NCBI GenBank assembly: GCA_000955795.1
Contig: JYOB01000016.1
Span: 273,908 to 337,907, forward strand
Reading direction: 5' to 3'
Source of the DNA: Burkholderiaceae bacterium 26
Lineage (GTDB): Bacteria > Pseudomonadota > Gammaproteobacteria > Burkholderiales > Burkholderiaceae
Length of the DNA: 64,000 nucleotides
Shown: one piece after another, positions 53,185-63,455 of the stretch
Numbering within the stretch: position 1 is the stretch's first letter
Layout: each line of letters begins with the position of its first letter
Notes under the pieces: generated by a model
The model's database searches: none
What the model was told of the DNA's origin: nothing
The model's input: the letters and a program-made list of their open reading frames with translations, nothing else
Translations under genes and position numbers: made by a program

Positions 53185-55866
53185 TCAGTCCGTCGGCAGC
53201 TCGTCGGCACTGACAAACAAGCCTTTGCCGCGCGATTTGGCTTCGTACAACGCCTCGTCGGCGGCTTCGAAGACGACGCTCTGCGCCAGCGTACGCGCGT
53301 CGAAGGTTGCGATACCGATGCTCGCGCCAACCCGAACCATCGTCTCACGCAAGCGAAACGGCTTGTTGCATGCGGCGAGGATATTCGCGGCAACCGTCTT
53401 TGCGTCGCCTGGGTGCGACAGGTGTTCCAGGATGACGGCAAACTCGTCACCGCCAAAACGCGCCACGCCGTCATACGGGCGCACTGCACGCGCCAGCCGC
53501 TGCGCGAAAGTACGCAGCAGCGCATCGCCAACGGCGTGCCCGTGCGTATCGTTGACCACCTTGAAGTGGTCGAGATCGATCAGCAGGAGCGCTCCGGTCG
53601 ATCCATTCACACGTGCCTGGTCCAGCGCCGCCTGCAAACGCGCTTCAAAGCCGGCACGGTTGGCCAGGCCGGTGAGGTGGTCGGTGGTTGTCAGCGCGCG
53701 CAGGCGCAGCTCCTGCTTCTTGCGTTCCGTAATATCCAGCGTGACCGAATGCACGCCCGCCACGCGGCCTTGCGAATCGAACTGCGGAAGGTAGCTGACC
53801 TCTTCACACCGGTACTGATCGAGGGCCCCGATCTCGCGCTCGAAGACCATCGTCTCGCCGCCCAGCGCACGCTGCAACGCATCGCGCAGGTTGCTGTAAG
53901 CGTCCTCACCCACGACTTCACGCAGCGTCTGCCCGAGCATGCTCGCGGTCGATCGTCCATACGCTTTCTCGTAGGCGGCGTTCAGAAAGCGGAAGCGCTC
54001 CCCGGTATCGATGAAGGCGACCAGCGCAGGCAGCGCATCGGTCACGGTCTGCAGCGTTTCGCGGCTGCGCTGCAGCGCTTCCTTGGCGGCCTTGTCCTGC
54101 GTGATGTCGCGCATGACCGACGAGAAATACTCCATACGCCCGGCAGGATCGCGGTGCGCGATGATCATGTGGTTGATCGGCACGACCTGACCCTCGGCAC
54201 CTCGCGCGGTGGTTTCGCCAATCCATACGCCATCGCGCGAGGCTGCGGGTACGGCCACCTCGCGCAGCCAGCCCATTGTCTCGGGCGGGTAGAAATCCGC
54301 AACCGTCAGGCCTTGAAGATTGGCATCCGGCGCAATGCCGGCAAAGCGGCGGCCGGCCGGATTCATGTACGTGACATTGCCCTGTACGTCGCTCTGCGCA
54401 ACGAAGTCGGTGGTGGAGTCGAGGATCTTGGTCAGCACGCGCGAGGCCTGTTGCGCCCGCGCCCGCACGGTGATGTCTTCCATGGCCCCAACGTGGCCAA
54501 CCACGTCGCCGTCCACCCGCACCGGCGCTGTCGTGACGACCAGCAATCGCTCACCGAGGCCTGGCACGATCATGCGCTGCTCGGCGTTGTAGCCGGCCCC
54601 GCGTGCGACCGCATCGCGCCAACCGGCCATGGTGGCATCGCGGTCGTCCGGATGCAGGCGTGCGAGCCACACGTCGGCCAGGGCCTCTTCATGCGTTGCA
54701 CCGAGCAGCCGGCGATACGCCTCGTTGGTATAGACGGTCCGACCCTCCGCATCCGAGCGGAACAACCCGAGCGGCGACGCATCGTTCACAGCTTCGAGTT
54801 CGGCGCGCTGGCGGACGACCTCGCCCATCAGTTTGTGGAACGCCGTCGATACCGCGTCGATTTCCGCCGAGGTACCGCCTAGCTCAAGCGGGGGCGCATT
54901 GCGCAAGTCCGTGGCCGAAAGCTGCGTCATGGCTGCATGCAACCGGCCAAGCGGGCGCAACAGCCACAGCATCGCCGCCCACACCGATGCGCCGATCAAC
55001 GCCGCCAGCACCAGGAGCGACCAGCGAAAACGCTGGCGCATAAGGAAGAGCTGCCGGTTGGCCTCGGCGCCGGGCAACACCGCAGCGAGGGTCCAGCCGG
55101 CCGAGGTGATGTCTTGCGTGGTGACCACGTCACCACCGCGATCAGGCAGCGCATCTGGATTCGCTTGGAAGGCCGCGGCCACCGCCGGATCGGCATCGAG
55201 CGGCGCCAGCGTCTTGTCGGCCTGGGGGTGGACGATATAAACGGGGTTGTCACCTCGCGTGGCCAGGTAGACGTGGCCGGTCTGGCCCACGCGCATATCG
55301 CGCATGTCGCCCAGAAAGTTGGGCTTGAGCAGGTACAGCGACGCGCCGATCAACCCGACGAGATTGCCGTCCTGATCATGCACGGGCGCGGCCATGATGA
55401 CGATGGGCTCGCCGCCCACCCGGTTGCGCAGCGGCGCGGAGATGGTCGGCTGATCGACCACCATGACCTGCTTGAAGTAATCCCGATCCGAAATGTCGAT
55501 GCCGACTACGCCCGCGCGGCGCCGCGAGGTGGCTGTCACCTTGCCATCGGCCGAGGCCAGGAACACGCCGTCGAACAGGCCGCTGGCGGGCTGGATGGAT
55601 TGGTAGAACGCCGCTTCCTGCGCAGGCGAGTCGAAGCGCACGGTGCGCATCTGCTGCGCGGTGCGCTCGAGCACGCCCAGGTAGGTGTCCAGCCGCTGCT
55701 TGAGGTCTTCCGCCGACTCCTTGACCATGGCCGTCTGCTGCGCCTTGATCTGCGCCATCACCTCGCGGCGGATCGGCTCGCGTTGCGACCAGCCGAACAC
55801 GCTCACCACCGTCACGCTGATGACGGTCGCCATGATGGCCGCCTGCGACTTCAGGGTCAGTTTCAT
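53185..55866 (-). CDS. Diguanylate cyclase with dCache and three PAS domains
   Basis: An 893-residue membrane protein beginning MKLTLKSQAAIMATVISVTV. The first helix leads into a periplasmic double-Cache sensor (to about 275), a second helix WSLLVLAALIGASVWAAMLW, a HAMP-like segment, then three PAS domains and a C-terminal GGDEF domain. The active site is RFGGDEFAVIL and a product-inhibition RxxD motif (RPYD) lies exactly five residues before it, so it should make cyclic-di-GMP and be feedback-regulated. There is no EAL domain. ATG 55866 is preferred to a GTG six codons earlier. Confidence 0.9.
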   Translation of the reverse strand: MKLTLKSQAAIMATVISVTVVSVFGWSQREPIRREVMAQIKAQQTAMVKESAEDLKQRLDTYLGVLERTAQQMRTVRFDSPAQEAAFYQSIQPASGLFDGVFLASADGKVTATSRRRAGVVGIDISDRDYFKQVMVVDQPTISAPLRNRVGGEPIVIMAAPVHDQDGNLVGLIGASLYLLKPNFLGDMRDMRVGQTGHVYLATRGDNPVYIVHPQADKTLAPLDADPAVAAAFQANPDALPDRGGDVVTTQDITSAGWTLAAVLPGAEANRQLFLMRQRFRWSLLVLAALIGASVWAAMLWLLRPLGRLHAAMTQLSATDLRNAPPLELGGTSAEIDAVSTAFHKLMGEVVRQRAELEAVNDASPLGLFRSDAEGRTVYTNEAYRRLLGATHEEALADVWLARLHPDDRDATMAGWRDAVARGAGYNAEQRMIVPGLGERLLVVTTAPVRVDGDVVGHVGAMEDITVRARAQQASRVLTKILDSTTDFVAQSDVQGNVTYMNPAGRRFAGIAPDANLQGLTVADFYPPETMGWLREVAVPAASRDGVWIGETTARGAEGQVVPINHMIIAHRDPAGRMEYFSSVMRDITQDKAAKEALQRSRETLQTVTDALPALVAFIDTGERFRFLNAAYEKAYGRSTASMLGQTLREVVGEDAYSNLRDALQRALGGETMVFEREIGALDQYRCEEVSYLPQFDSQGRVAGVHSVTLDITERKKQELRLRALTTTDHLTGLANRAGFEARLQAALDQARVNGSTGALLLIDLDHFKVVNDTHGHAVGDALLRTFAQRLARAVRPYDGVARFGGDEFAVILEHLSHPGDAKTVAANILAACNKPFRLRETMVRVGASIGIATFDARTLAQSVVFEAADEALYEAKSRGKGLFVSADELPTD

Positions 55867-55974
55867 CGGACCGTCGGCTGGCACCGGCGCCCCTCGCGAC
55901 CGGTGTCTTGTTGTAGTGGGAGGGCAAACACCATAGTGCTATGCCCGCCAATCAATGTCGAGTCGCCGCGATGT

Positions 55975-56415
55975 CTAACGGCGGCCGCAGACATAGGCGG
56001 CCGAGCGCGCCGCGAGCGTACCGGGGCGGATGCGCATCCAGTGCGCCCCGGCTGCGGTATCGGTATCGAGCGTGGCGCCGTCGGGAGCGCGCACCACGTA
56101 GTCGATCAGGCGGATGCGCTGGCGATGGCAGTCGATCTCCTGGCGCGAGAGGATCACCGTGCCGGGCCGGTAATGGGCGCCATGGGCGCGGCGTTCACTG
56201 CGCTTGAGCACCGTGCGCGCCAAAAAAATTTTGTGGCCGGTACGGTTGGAGCGCAGCGACGTGCGATCGATGGAAGCCACGACGGACGTCGTCGTCAGGT
56301 ATTGGTGCCAGCGCGCAGCCTGGGCAGGCACCGCCATGCCGAAGGCGCCCACGCCGACACTGCATATCCAGATCCACCGCCACATCATGCGTTTCACGAA
56401 CGTCCGTCCTGCCAT
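55975..56415 (-). CDS. Secreted surface-adhesin-E-like protein
   Basis: A 146-residue protein with an N-terminal signal sequence (MMWRWIWICSVGVGAFGMAV, cleavage after AQA). The mature part begins ARWHQYLTTTSVVASIDRTS and has two cysteines (EIDCHRQR and YVCGRR) likely to form a disulphide. The pattern of a W near the start, a D-x-x-S strand and paired cysteines resembles the surface-adhesin E family, found in many beta-proteobacteria with unclear function. Start could be residue 1, 10 or 11. Confidence 0.65.
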   Translation of the reverse strand: MAGRTFVKRMMWRWIWICSVGVGAFGMAVPAQAARWHQYLTTTSVVASIDRTSLRSNRTGHKIFLARTVLKRSERRAHGAHYRPGTVILSRQEIDCHRQRIRLIDYVVRAPDGATLDTDTAAGAHWMRIRPGTLAARSAAYVCGRR

Positions 56416-56540
56416 ATCAAGAAGTCAAGAAGCGGCACTGCTGCCGCAGGCACATATTGTAACAATTGGCCCGCAAGACTCGCGCCCGCGCCCTCAGGTA
56501 GCATGCGGGCGAACTCGTCGCCCCAACTGCGCCATCCGCC

Positions 56541-57337
56541 ATGCCCACCGTCACCCTGTCTGCCCTCGTTGCCCACGCCATCGCGGCCTTGCTCATCGCA
56601 AGCGTGCCGGTCGTGGCGTGGTTCTGGTTGCGGCGGCGCTTTGACCTGGCGTGGCGCGACATCGGCGTGGGCGCGGCGGTGTTTGTCGTGTTTGCGCTGG
56701 TACTGGAACGCACGCTGCACCTGTATCTGCTGCAGCTCAACCCGATCACGGCGCACTGGCTGCGCATGCCCGTGCTGTTCGTCATCTACGGCGCGCTGAT
56801 GGCCGGTTTGTTCGAGGAAAGCGGCCGCTGGCTTGGCCTGCGTTTTCTCGTGCGCAAGCCGGGGGGTGCCGCCACACCTGTGGCCTACGCGCTCGGCCAC
56901 GCGGGCATCGAAGCCTGGCTGGTCGGTGCGGCATCGCAGGCGCAGATGGTGATGTTCGGCATTGCCGCCAACCGCGGCGAGCTGGAATCGCGCCTCGCGG
57001 CCAGCGGCGCCGATGCCATGGTCGGGACCATCCACGCCATGCTGGCGCGGCTCTCGCCGTGGCTGGCGCTCGGTGCAGTGAGCGAGCGCATTGCGGCAAT
57101 GCTGATCCAGTTCACGCTGACGCTGGTGGTGTGGCACGCGGTGCGGCAGCGGCGGCTTGTGATTGTCGTGCTGGCGGTGCTGCTGCATGCGCTGGCAGAT
57201 TTGCCCGCTGCGCTGTACCAGGTACATGTGCTGCCGCTGGCCGTGACCGAAGCGATCTATGCCGTGGCGGCCGTGCTGCTGGCAGCAACGTGCTGGCCCC
57301 CGCAAGGCGGCCGCAAGATCGGCGAATCCTCGCTGCG

Positions 57338-57341
<4 letters not shown>
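56541..57341 (+). CDS. YhfC family integral membrane protein
   Basis: A 266-residue membrane protein with about seven hydrophobic helices. The YhfC family signatures are visible: GLFEESGRWLGLRFLV (EExxR), YALGHAGIEAWLVG, and VLLHALADLPAALYQ. These match the EExxR/H/H arrangement of CPBP-type intramembrane proteases, to which the family is related. No substrate is known. Its last four bases overlap the end of the dctD-like gene running the other way. Confidence 0.82.
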
Positions 57342-58692
<1,351 letters not shown>

Positions 58693-58696
<4 letters not shown>

Positions 58697-60609
58697 GTGG
58701 GTTTCACAACGCGTTCAAGCTCGATGATGAATTCTGCGCCACCTGCATCGTCACCCGCATTGCGGCCTTCGAGCCGGCCGCCAAAGTCTTCGATGATCGC
58801 CAGCGAAATCGCCAAGCCGAGCCCCAGGCCCTGGCCATCGTCCTTGGTGGTGAAGAACGGCTCAAACAGGCGCGGCAGCACGTCGGCGGGAATGCCCGGG
58901 CCGAAGTCGCGCACGGTGATGCGTACCCATTTCTCGATGGGTTCGACGCTCACGCGCACGGTGGCCGATTCGGCTGTTGGAGCCTCGGCGGTGGCGTCAA
59001 TGGCGTTGCGGATGAGGTTGACGAGCACCTGCTCAAGCCGCACAGCATTGGCCCAGACCGCAAGATCCGCTGGGACGGGCTCTGTCACCACCGTCACACC
59101 GGCCTGGCGGCGACGGGTCTCAACCAGCATCAGTGCTTGGCGGATGGCCTCGTCCACCGACACGGCCGCGCGTGCCGCATCGCCCTTACGCGAGAACGCC
59201 TTGATGTGCGAAACGATACGCCCCATGCGCTCGGCAAGCTGGCTGATGTGTGTGAGGTTGCCGCGCACTTCGTCGATGCGGCCGCGTTCGGCAAGCTGGT
59301 TGGCGTTGTCGGATAGCGTGGTCAGTGCGGTGAGCGGTTGGTTGAGTTCATGCGTGATGCCGGCGGCCATCTGGCCGAGCACGGCGAGCTTGCCGGCCTG
59401 CACGGCGGCATCGCGCGTTTCGCGCAGGATGCGTTGCGCGGCATCGAGCGCTTCGACCTTGCCGGCCAGCGCGGTGTTGGCGGATGTCAGCTCCGCAGTG
59501 CGCTGTGCGATGCGCGCTTCCAGATCACGCTGGATTTCGCGCAGTGCGGCGCGCGCGCGGTGCTGCTCTTCGCGCCGGCGCGTACGCAAACGCAAAGCCA
59601 CGAGCACGGCGAAGATCAGCGCCATCGCAAACGCGGCACTCGCACCGGCCACCAACGCAGTGCGCTGCTCGTCGCGCGGGTCGATCAACACGGCGACCTG
59701 CCAGCCGAGCAGGCCCACCGGGCGGTACTGCACGCGCAGTGTCGACGCAGATTTTCCGGGCAACGCCACGCGCACGGTCTGCGGAGGGTGGTCCGCAGAA
59801 AAGGGTACGCTCGCGGCTTGCTCGTCGCTCATTCCGAGCGGCGTGAGGTTGTGGGGAGCGTACTGGCGCGTCGCGTCAAGTGCTGCGCGCTGGTCCGCGC
59901 TCAAGGTGCCGAGCGTGCGGTATTTCCACTCGGGTACGGACGACAGGAAGATCACGCCGTGCCGATCCACCAGCAGCACCGTATCGCCGCTGCGCGACAA
60001 CGTGGCCTCAAACGCATCGAGGTTGACCTTCACGACCACCACGCCTATCGGCTTGTTTTCTTCGCGCACGGGGGCGGCCACGAAATAGCCCGTCTCGCCG
60101 GTGGTGTTGCCGACACCGTAGAAGCGACCGAGCCCTTCGCGCATGGCCTCGACAAAGTACGGCCGGAATGCGTAGTTCTGGCCGACGAACGAGGTCGGCA
60201 GATCCCAGTTGCTGGCCGCAATCGTGAGGCCTGTCGTATTGATCAGGTGAGCGGCGGCCAAGTCGGTAGCCGCCTGGACTTCTTTCAGATAGGCGTTGGC
60301 CGCGCGACGCATGACGGCGTCGCCGGCCTGGGGATTCTCTTGCAGCGCGACGTGCAGCACGTGCTCCAGCGCCGCCAGCCTCGGCAATGATTCATAGCGG
60401 GCCAGCGTGCTGCGCAGGTTCTGTGCGTAGAAGGTGGTGCGCTGGCCGGCCTCTTCGGCGCGCGTGGCAACGTAGCGCTGCAGGGCGATGGCGTAAGCGC
60501 CCCACCCCGCTGCCGCACAGCACGCCGCCATGGCCAGTGCGACAGCCACGCGCCAGCCGCGCCCGTGTGCGGGGTGGGCAAGGTCGGCGTGGCCGTCGGT
60601 TGGCGACAT
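58693..60609 (-). CDS. dctB: Sensor histidine kinase, DctB-like
   Basis: A 638-residue kinase. The first helix WRVAVALAMAACCAAAGWGA is followed by a periplasmic double-Cache domain with the DctB-type strings NWDLPTSFVGQNYAFRPYF and GETGYFVAAPV that bind C4-dicarboxylate, a second helix near 320, a coiled coil and HisKA (GQMAAGITHELNQPLTALTT) plus ATPase (DGQGLGLGLAISLAIIEDFG). It senses dicarboxylates or a related acid. Copy 7 of the dispersed repeat lies within the sensor part and reads Ser-Val-Pro-Phe-Ser-Ala. Four bases follow the permease stop. Confidence 0.9.
59795..59814 (+). repeat. Dispersed 20-bp repeat, copy 7 (inside dctB)
   Basis: GCAGAAAAGGGTACGCTCGC: three mismatches to consensus, core GCAGAA and GGTACGCT intact. 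The gene reads the opposite strand, so the encoded peptide differs from that in copies 4 and 9. Confidence 0.75.
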
Positions 60610-60613
60610 GAGA

Positions 60614-61954
60614 TCAATGTTCGATGCGGGAATGCTCGCGAGTATCGCGCATGAACACGTAGACCAACAGCGACAGGAAGATCGTGCCCGTCACATACCA
60701 GTAGAACAGCGATTCGTGACCCGCCTGCTTGAGCCACAGCGCGATGTACTCCGCCGTGCCGCCAAAGATCGACACCGTGAGTGCATACGGCAGACCCACG
60801 CCCAGCGCGCGCACTTCCGCAGGGAACAGCTCGGCCTTCACCACCGCGTTGATCGACGTGTAGCCCGAGACGATCACCAGCGCGGCCATGATCAGGAAGA
60901 AGGCCGTCCACACGTTGGTGGTCTGGCTGATGCCGGTCATGATGGGCACGGTGAACAGCGTACCCAGCACGCCAAACGCAATCAGGATCGGACGGCGGCC
61001 AATGCGGTCGGACAGCCCGCCCACGATCGGCTGCAGCATCGCGAACAGCAGCAGCGTGGCGCCGGACACCAGCGTCGCCGTGTCCTTCGACAGCCCGACC
61101 GTGTTGGCTAGGAACTTCTGCATGTAGATCGAGTACGTGTAAAACGCCACCGTACCGCCCATCGTCAGGCCCACGACCGTCGCAACAGCACGCGGATGCT
61201 TGGCCAGTTCCGACAGCGTGCCGCGCTTCTTGTTTGCCTTTGCGGCGGTAAAAGACTGCGTTTCCTCCATGTGCGAGCGCATAGCCATTGCCACCAGCGC
61301 ACACAGCGCGCCGACAAAGAACGGAATGCGCCAGCCCCACGCCTCAAGCTGCGCCGGCGACAGCACGAACTGCTGCAGCACGATCAGCAGCGCCAGCGCC
61401 GTCAGTTGGCCGGCGATGAGCGTGACGTACTGGAAGCTCGAGTAGAAGCCGCGGTTTTCCTTGTTGGCAACTTCGCTCAGGTACGTGGCCGAGGTGCCGT
61501 ATTCCCCGCCGACCGACAGCCCCTGCAGCAGACGAGCCAGTACCAGCATCACGGGTGCCGCAACGCCGATGGTCGCGTAGCTCGGCGTGAGCGCAATGAT
61601 GAGCGAGCCCGCGCACATGAGCACCACCGAGAAGAACAGCGCGCGCTTGCGGCCATAGCGATCGGCGTAGATGCCCATCAACCAGCCGCCCACCGGACGC
61701 GCCAGGAAGCCGACCGCAAACACCGCCGCCGTATTGAGCAGTTGCGCGGTCTGGTCGCCCTTCGGGAAGAACGACTTGGCAAAGTACAGGGCAAACGCCG
61801 AGTACACGTACCAGTCGTACCACTCGACCAGGTTGCCAATCGAACCGGAGAAGATGGAACGCAGACGACGGCGTACGTCTGCGGGGGTGTCTTTGGTGGG
61901 GGCCTGCGCGGGCGAAAAGTCGCCCGTGACCGCACCAGCCTGGGGCTGCGTCAT
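60614..61954 (-). CDS. MFS dicarboxylate/2-oxoglutarate permease (KgtP-like)
   Basis: A 446-residue major facilitator of the metabolite:H+ symporter family. The string NLVEWYDWYVYSAFALYFAK in the first helix, motif A GIYADRYGRKRALFFSVVLM, and RLLQGLSVGGEYGTSATYLS are typical of KgtP/ShiA/ProP relatives. It imports an organic acid with protons. It heads an operon with the DctB/DctD pair, so the substrate is probably a dicarboxylate or 2-oxoglutarate, although DctB systems elsewhere control DctA-type carriers. AAGGAG precedes the start. Confidence 0.86.
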   Translation of the reverse strand: MTQPQAGAVTGDFSPAQAPTKDTPADVRRRLRSIFSGSIGNLVEWYDWYVYSAFALYFAKSFFPKGDQTAQLLNTAAVFAVGFLARPVGGWLMGIYADRYGRKRALFFSVVLMCAGSLIIALTPSYATIGVAAPVMLVLARLLQGLSVGGEYGTSATYLSEVANKENRGFYSSFQYVTLIAGQLTALALLIVLQQFVLSPAQLEAWGWRIPFFVGALCALVAMAMRSHMEETQSFTAAKANKKRGTLSELAKHPRAVATVVGLTMGGTVAFYTYSIYMQKFLANTVGLSKDTATLVSGATLLLFAMLQPIVGGLSDRIGRRPILIAFGVLGTLFTVPIMTGISQTTNVWTAFFLIMAALVIVSGYTSINAVVKAELFPAEVRALGVGLPYALTVSIFGGTAEYIALWLKQAGHESLFYWYVTGTIFLSLLVYVFMRDTREHSRIEH

Positions 61955-61996
61955 GGTGTCTCCTTGGAGCGTTGCGGCGGCCTTTGCTGGTGACAA

Positions 61997-62022
61997 GTCG
62001 CACACCAAGCTGCGTGTGCGAC
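61997..62022. promoter_or_regulatory. Perfect inverted repeat upstream of the permease
   Basis: GTCGCACAC (61997-62005) is mirrored exactly by GTGTGCGAC (62014-62022) with eight bases between. It lies 43 bases before the permease start. The half-site TGTGCG is shared with the sites at 62165-62213, so it may bind the same DctD-like regulator or mark a promoter-proximal repressor site. Confidence 0.5.
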
Positions 62023-62163
62023 GTCCAAGCGGTCCGCCGGTTTATGGGTGGTCGCTCTTACTCAAGAAGCATTCCATGCAGAAAACAGACGCGTCGATCC
62101 GCCACAAACGCCCATGGCACCGGGCTTTGCGGGAAATCGACGGAACAACGGGAGATCGGAGAA

Positions 62164-62213
62164 GTGTGCGGTTTCTCAGAATCGGCCGGGCAGCCTGTGC
62201 GGAAACCCGCACG
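62164..62213. promoter_or_regulatory. Likely DctD upstream activator sites
   Basis: TGTGCGGAAACCCGCACG (62196-62213) contains a perfect six-base inverted repeat (GTGCGG/CCGCAC). A second TGTGCGG half-site starts at 62165, 31 bases away, about three helical turns. This matches the tandem arrangement of DctD sites known from rhizobia, as I recall it. They lie about 210-260 bases before the permease gene. I found no perfect -24/-12 sigma-54 promoter between. Confidence 0.5.
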
Positions 62214-62224
62214 ACCGATTCTGA
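62176..62224. terminator. Long inverted repeat after galU
   Basis: TCAGAATCGG (62176-62185) pairs perfectly with CCGATTCTGA (62215-62224), enclosing the DctD-type palindrome. It begins 13 bases after the galU stop and may end that transcript, though no T run follows. Confidence 0.45.
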
Positions 62225-62236
62225 AAGAGGCGAAGC

Positions 62237-63187
62237 TCAGGCGGCCACGCTCAACGGAATGGTGTCGCGGACCAACGAATCCATCTCGGCAGACACATCT
62301 TCATGCGTTTGGGACAGGCCCAGACGCTCATGCAGATACGCCTCAAAGTCAGCACGCACTTCCGGATGGCGCAGCGCAAACTCGACCGTCGCCTGCAGGT
62401 AACCGAACTTGCTGCCGCAATCGAAACGCTGACCACGGTAGCGATACGCCAGGATCTGCTCTTCAGCGAGCAGACTCTGGATGGCGTCCGTCAACTGCAG
62501 CTCGCCGCCCGCGCCAGGCTTCAGATTGCGCAGATGATCGAAGATGCGCGGCGTCAGGATGTAGCGCCCGACCACTCCCAAGTTGGATGGCGCATCCTTC
62601 GGCGCCGGCTTTTCGACAATGGCATCGAGCTTGACCAAGCGGTCATCCCATTCACGGCCGGCAACCACGCCATACGACCGCGAGGCTTCCGGCGCAATCG
62701 TTTCGACGCCGACGATGGAGCAACGGTAGTGATCGTAAAGCTCCGTCATCTGCTGCATGACGGGCGGCTGGTTGTCCAGCAAGTCATCAGCCAGGATCAC
62801 GGCGAAAGGCTCGTCGCGTACCAGTTTCTGCGCGCACAACACTGCGTGGCCAAGGCCCAGCGTCTCGGGCTGACGCACGTAGAAGCACTCGACGCCGGGC
62901 GGCTTGATCGACTGCACCATCTCCAGCAGCGCATGCTTGTTCTTGGCGGCCAGCTCAGTTTCAAGCTCGTAGGCCTTGTCGAAATGGTCTTCGATAGCGC
63001 GCTTGGCGCGGCCCGTGATGAAGATCATTTCCGTGATACCCGCGGCGGCAGCCTCTTCCACCGCATATTGGATCAGCGGCTTATCGACGATCGGCAGCAT
63101 CTCTTTCGGGCTGGCCTTGGTGGCGGGTAGAAAACGTGTACCGAGCCCCGCCACGGGAAACACGGCCTTGGTGATCTTCTCGTTCAT
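62237..63187 (-). CDS. galU: UTP-glucose-1-phosphate uridylyltransferase
   Basis: A 316-residue GalU. It begins MNEKITKAVFPVAGLGTRFL, whose GLGTRFLPATKASPKEML is the nucleotide-binding signature; VEKPAPKDAPSNLGVVGRYI and GGELQLTDAIQSL are further family landmarks. It makes UDP-glucose for surface polysaccharides. GGAG lies seven bases before the start at 63187. It appears monocistronic. Confidence 0.94.
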   Translation of the reverse strand: MNEKITKAVFPVAGLGTRFLPATKASPKEMLPIVDKPLIQYAVEEAAAAGITEMIFITGRAKRAIEDHFDKAYELETELAAKNKHALLEMVQSIKPPGVECFYVRQPETLGLGHAVLCAQKLVRDEPFAVILADDLLDNQPPVMQQMTELYDHYRCSIVGVETIAPEASRSYGVVAGREWDDRLVKLDAIVEKPAPKDAPSNLGVVGRYILTPRIFDHLRNLKPGAGGELQLTDAIQSLLAEEQILAYRYRGQRFDCGSKFGYLQATVEFALRHPEVRADFEAYLHERLGLSQTHEDVSAEMDSLVRDTIPLSVAA

Positions 63188-63370
63188 GACAACTCCATTG
63201 GTGAGACGTAGCGTCATGAGCAAGTCATATGCCAGCGCAAATTAAAGGGGTCGACCCTTTGATGGAGCACCATCTGGCGCGCCCCCGCCGCAACGTCGCG
63301 AGCACGGCATCGGCACCTTTCCTACAACGGGTTGAAACTCCGTCGCACCAACTTTCAGCGCCGAAAGTCG

Positions 63371-63390
63371 AAAAGCGTACCCAATTCTGC
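63371..63390 (-). repeat. Dispersed 20-bp repeat, copy 8
   Basis: Minus strand reads GCAGAATTGGGTACGCTTTT, two mismatches to consensus, in the gap between galU and the coiled-coil gene. Confidence 0.85.
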
Positions 63391-63455
63391 GTGCCGTTCT
63401 GAGCCAACTCGCGGTCGACCAGACCAGTAAGCACCCGCTAACAGTGATTGTAAAA

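Noticed and set aside
60957-60967. Further copy of the dispersed repeat (AGCGTACCC)
   Set aside because: The match stops after nine bases and the invariant TTCTGC side is absent.
62121-62135. Sigma-54 promoter TGGCAC-N5-TTTGC
   Set aside because: It reads plus, away from the permease, and the GG-to-GC distance is one base too long.
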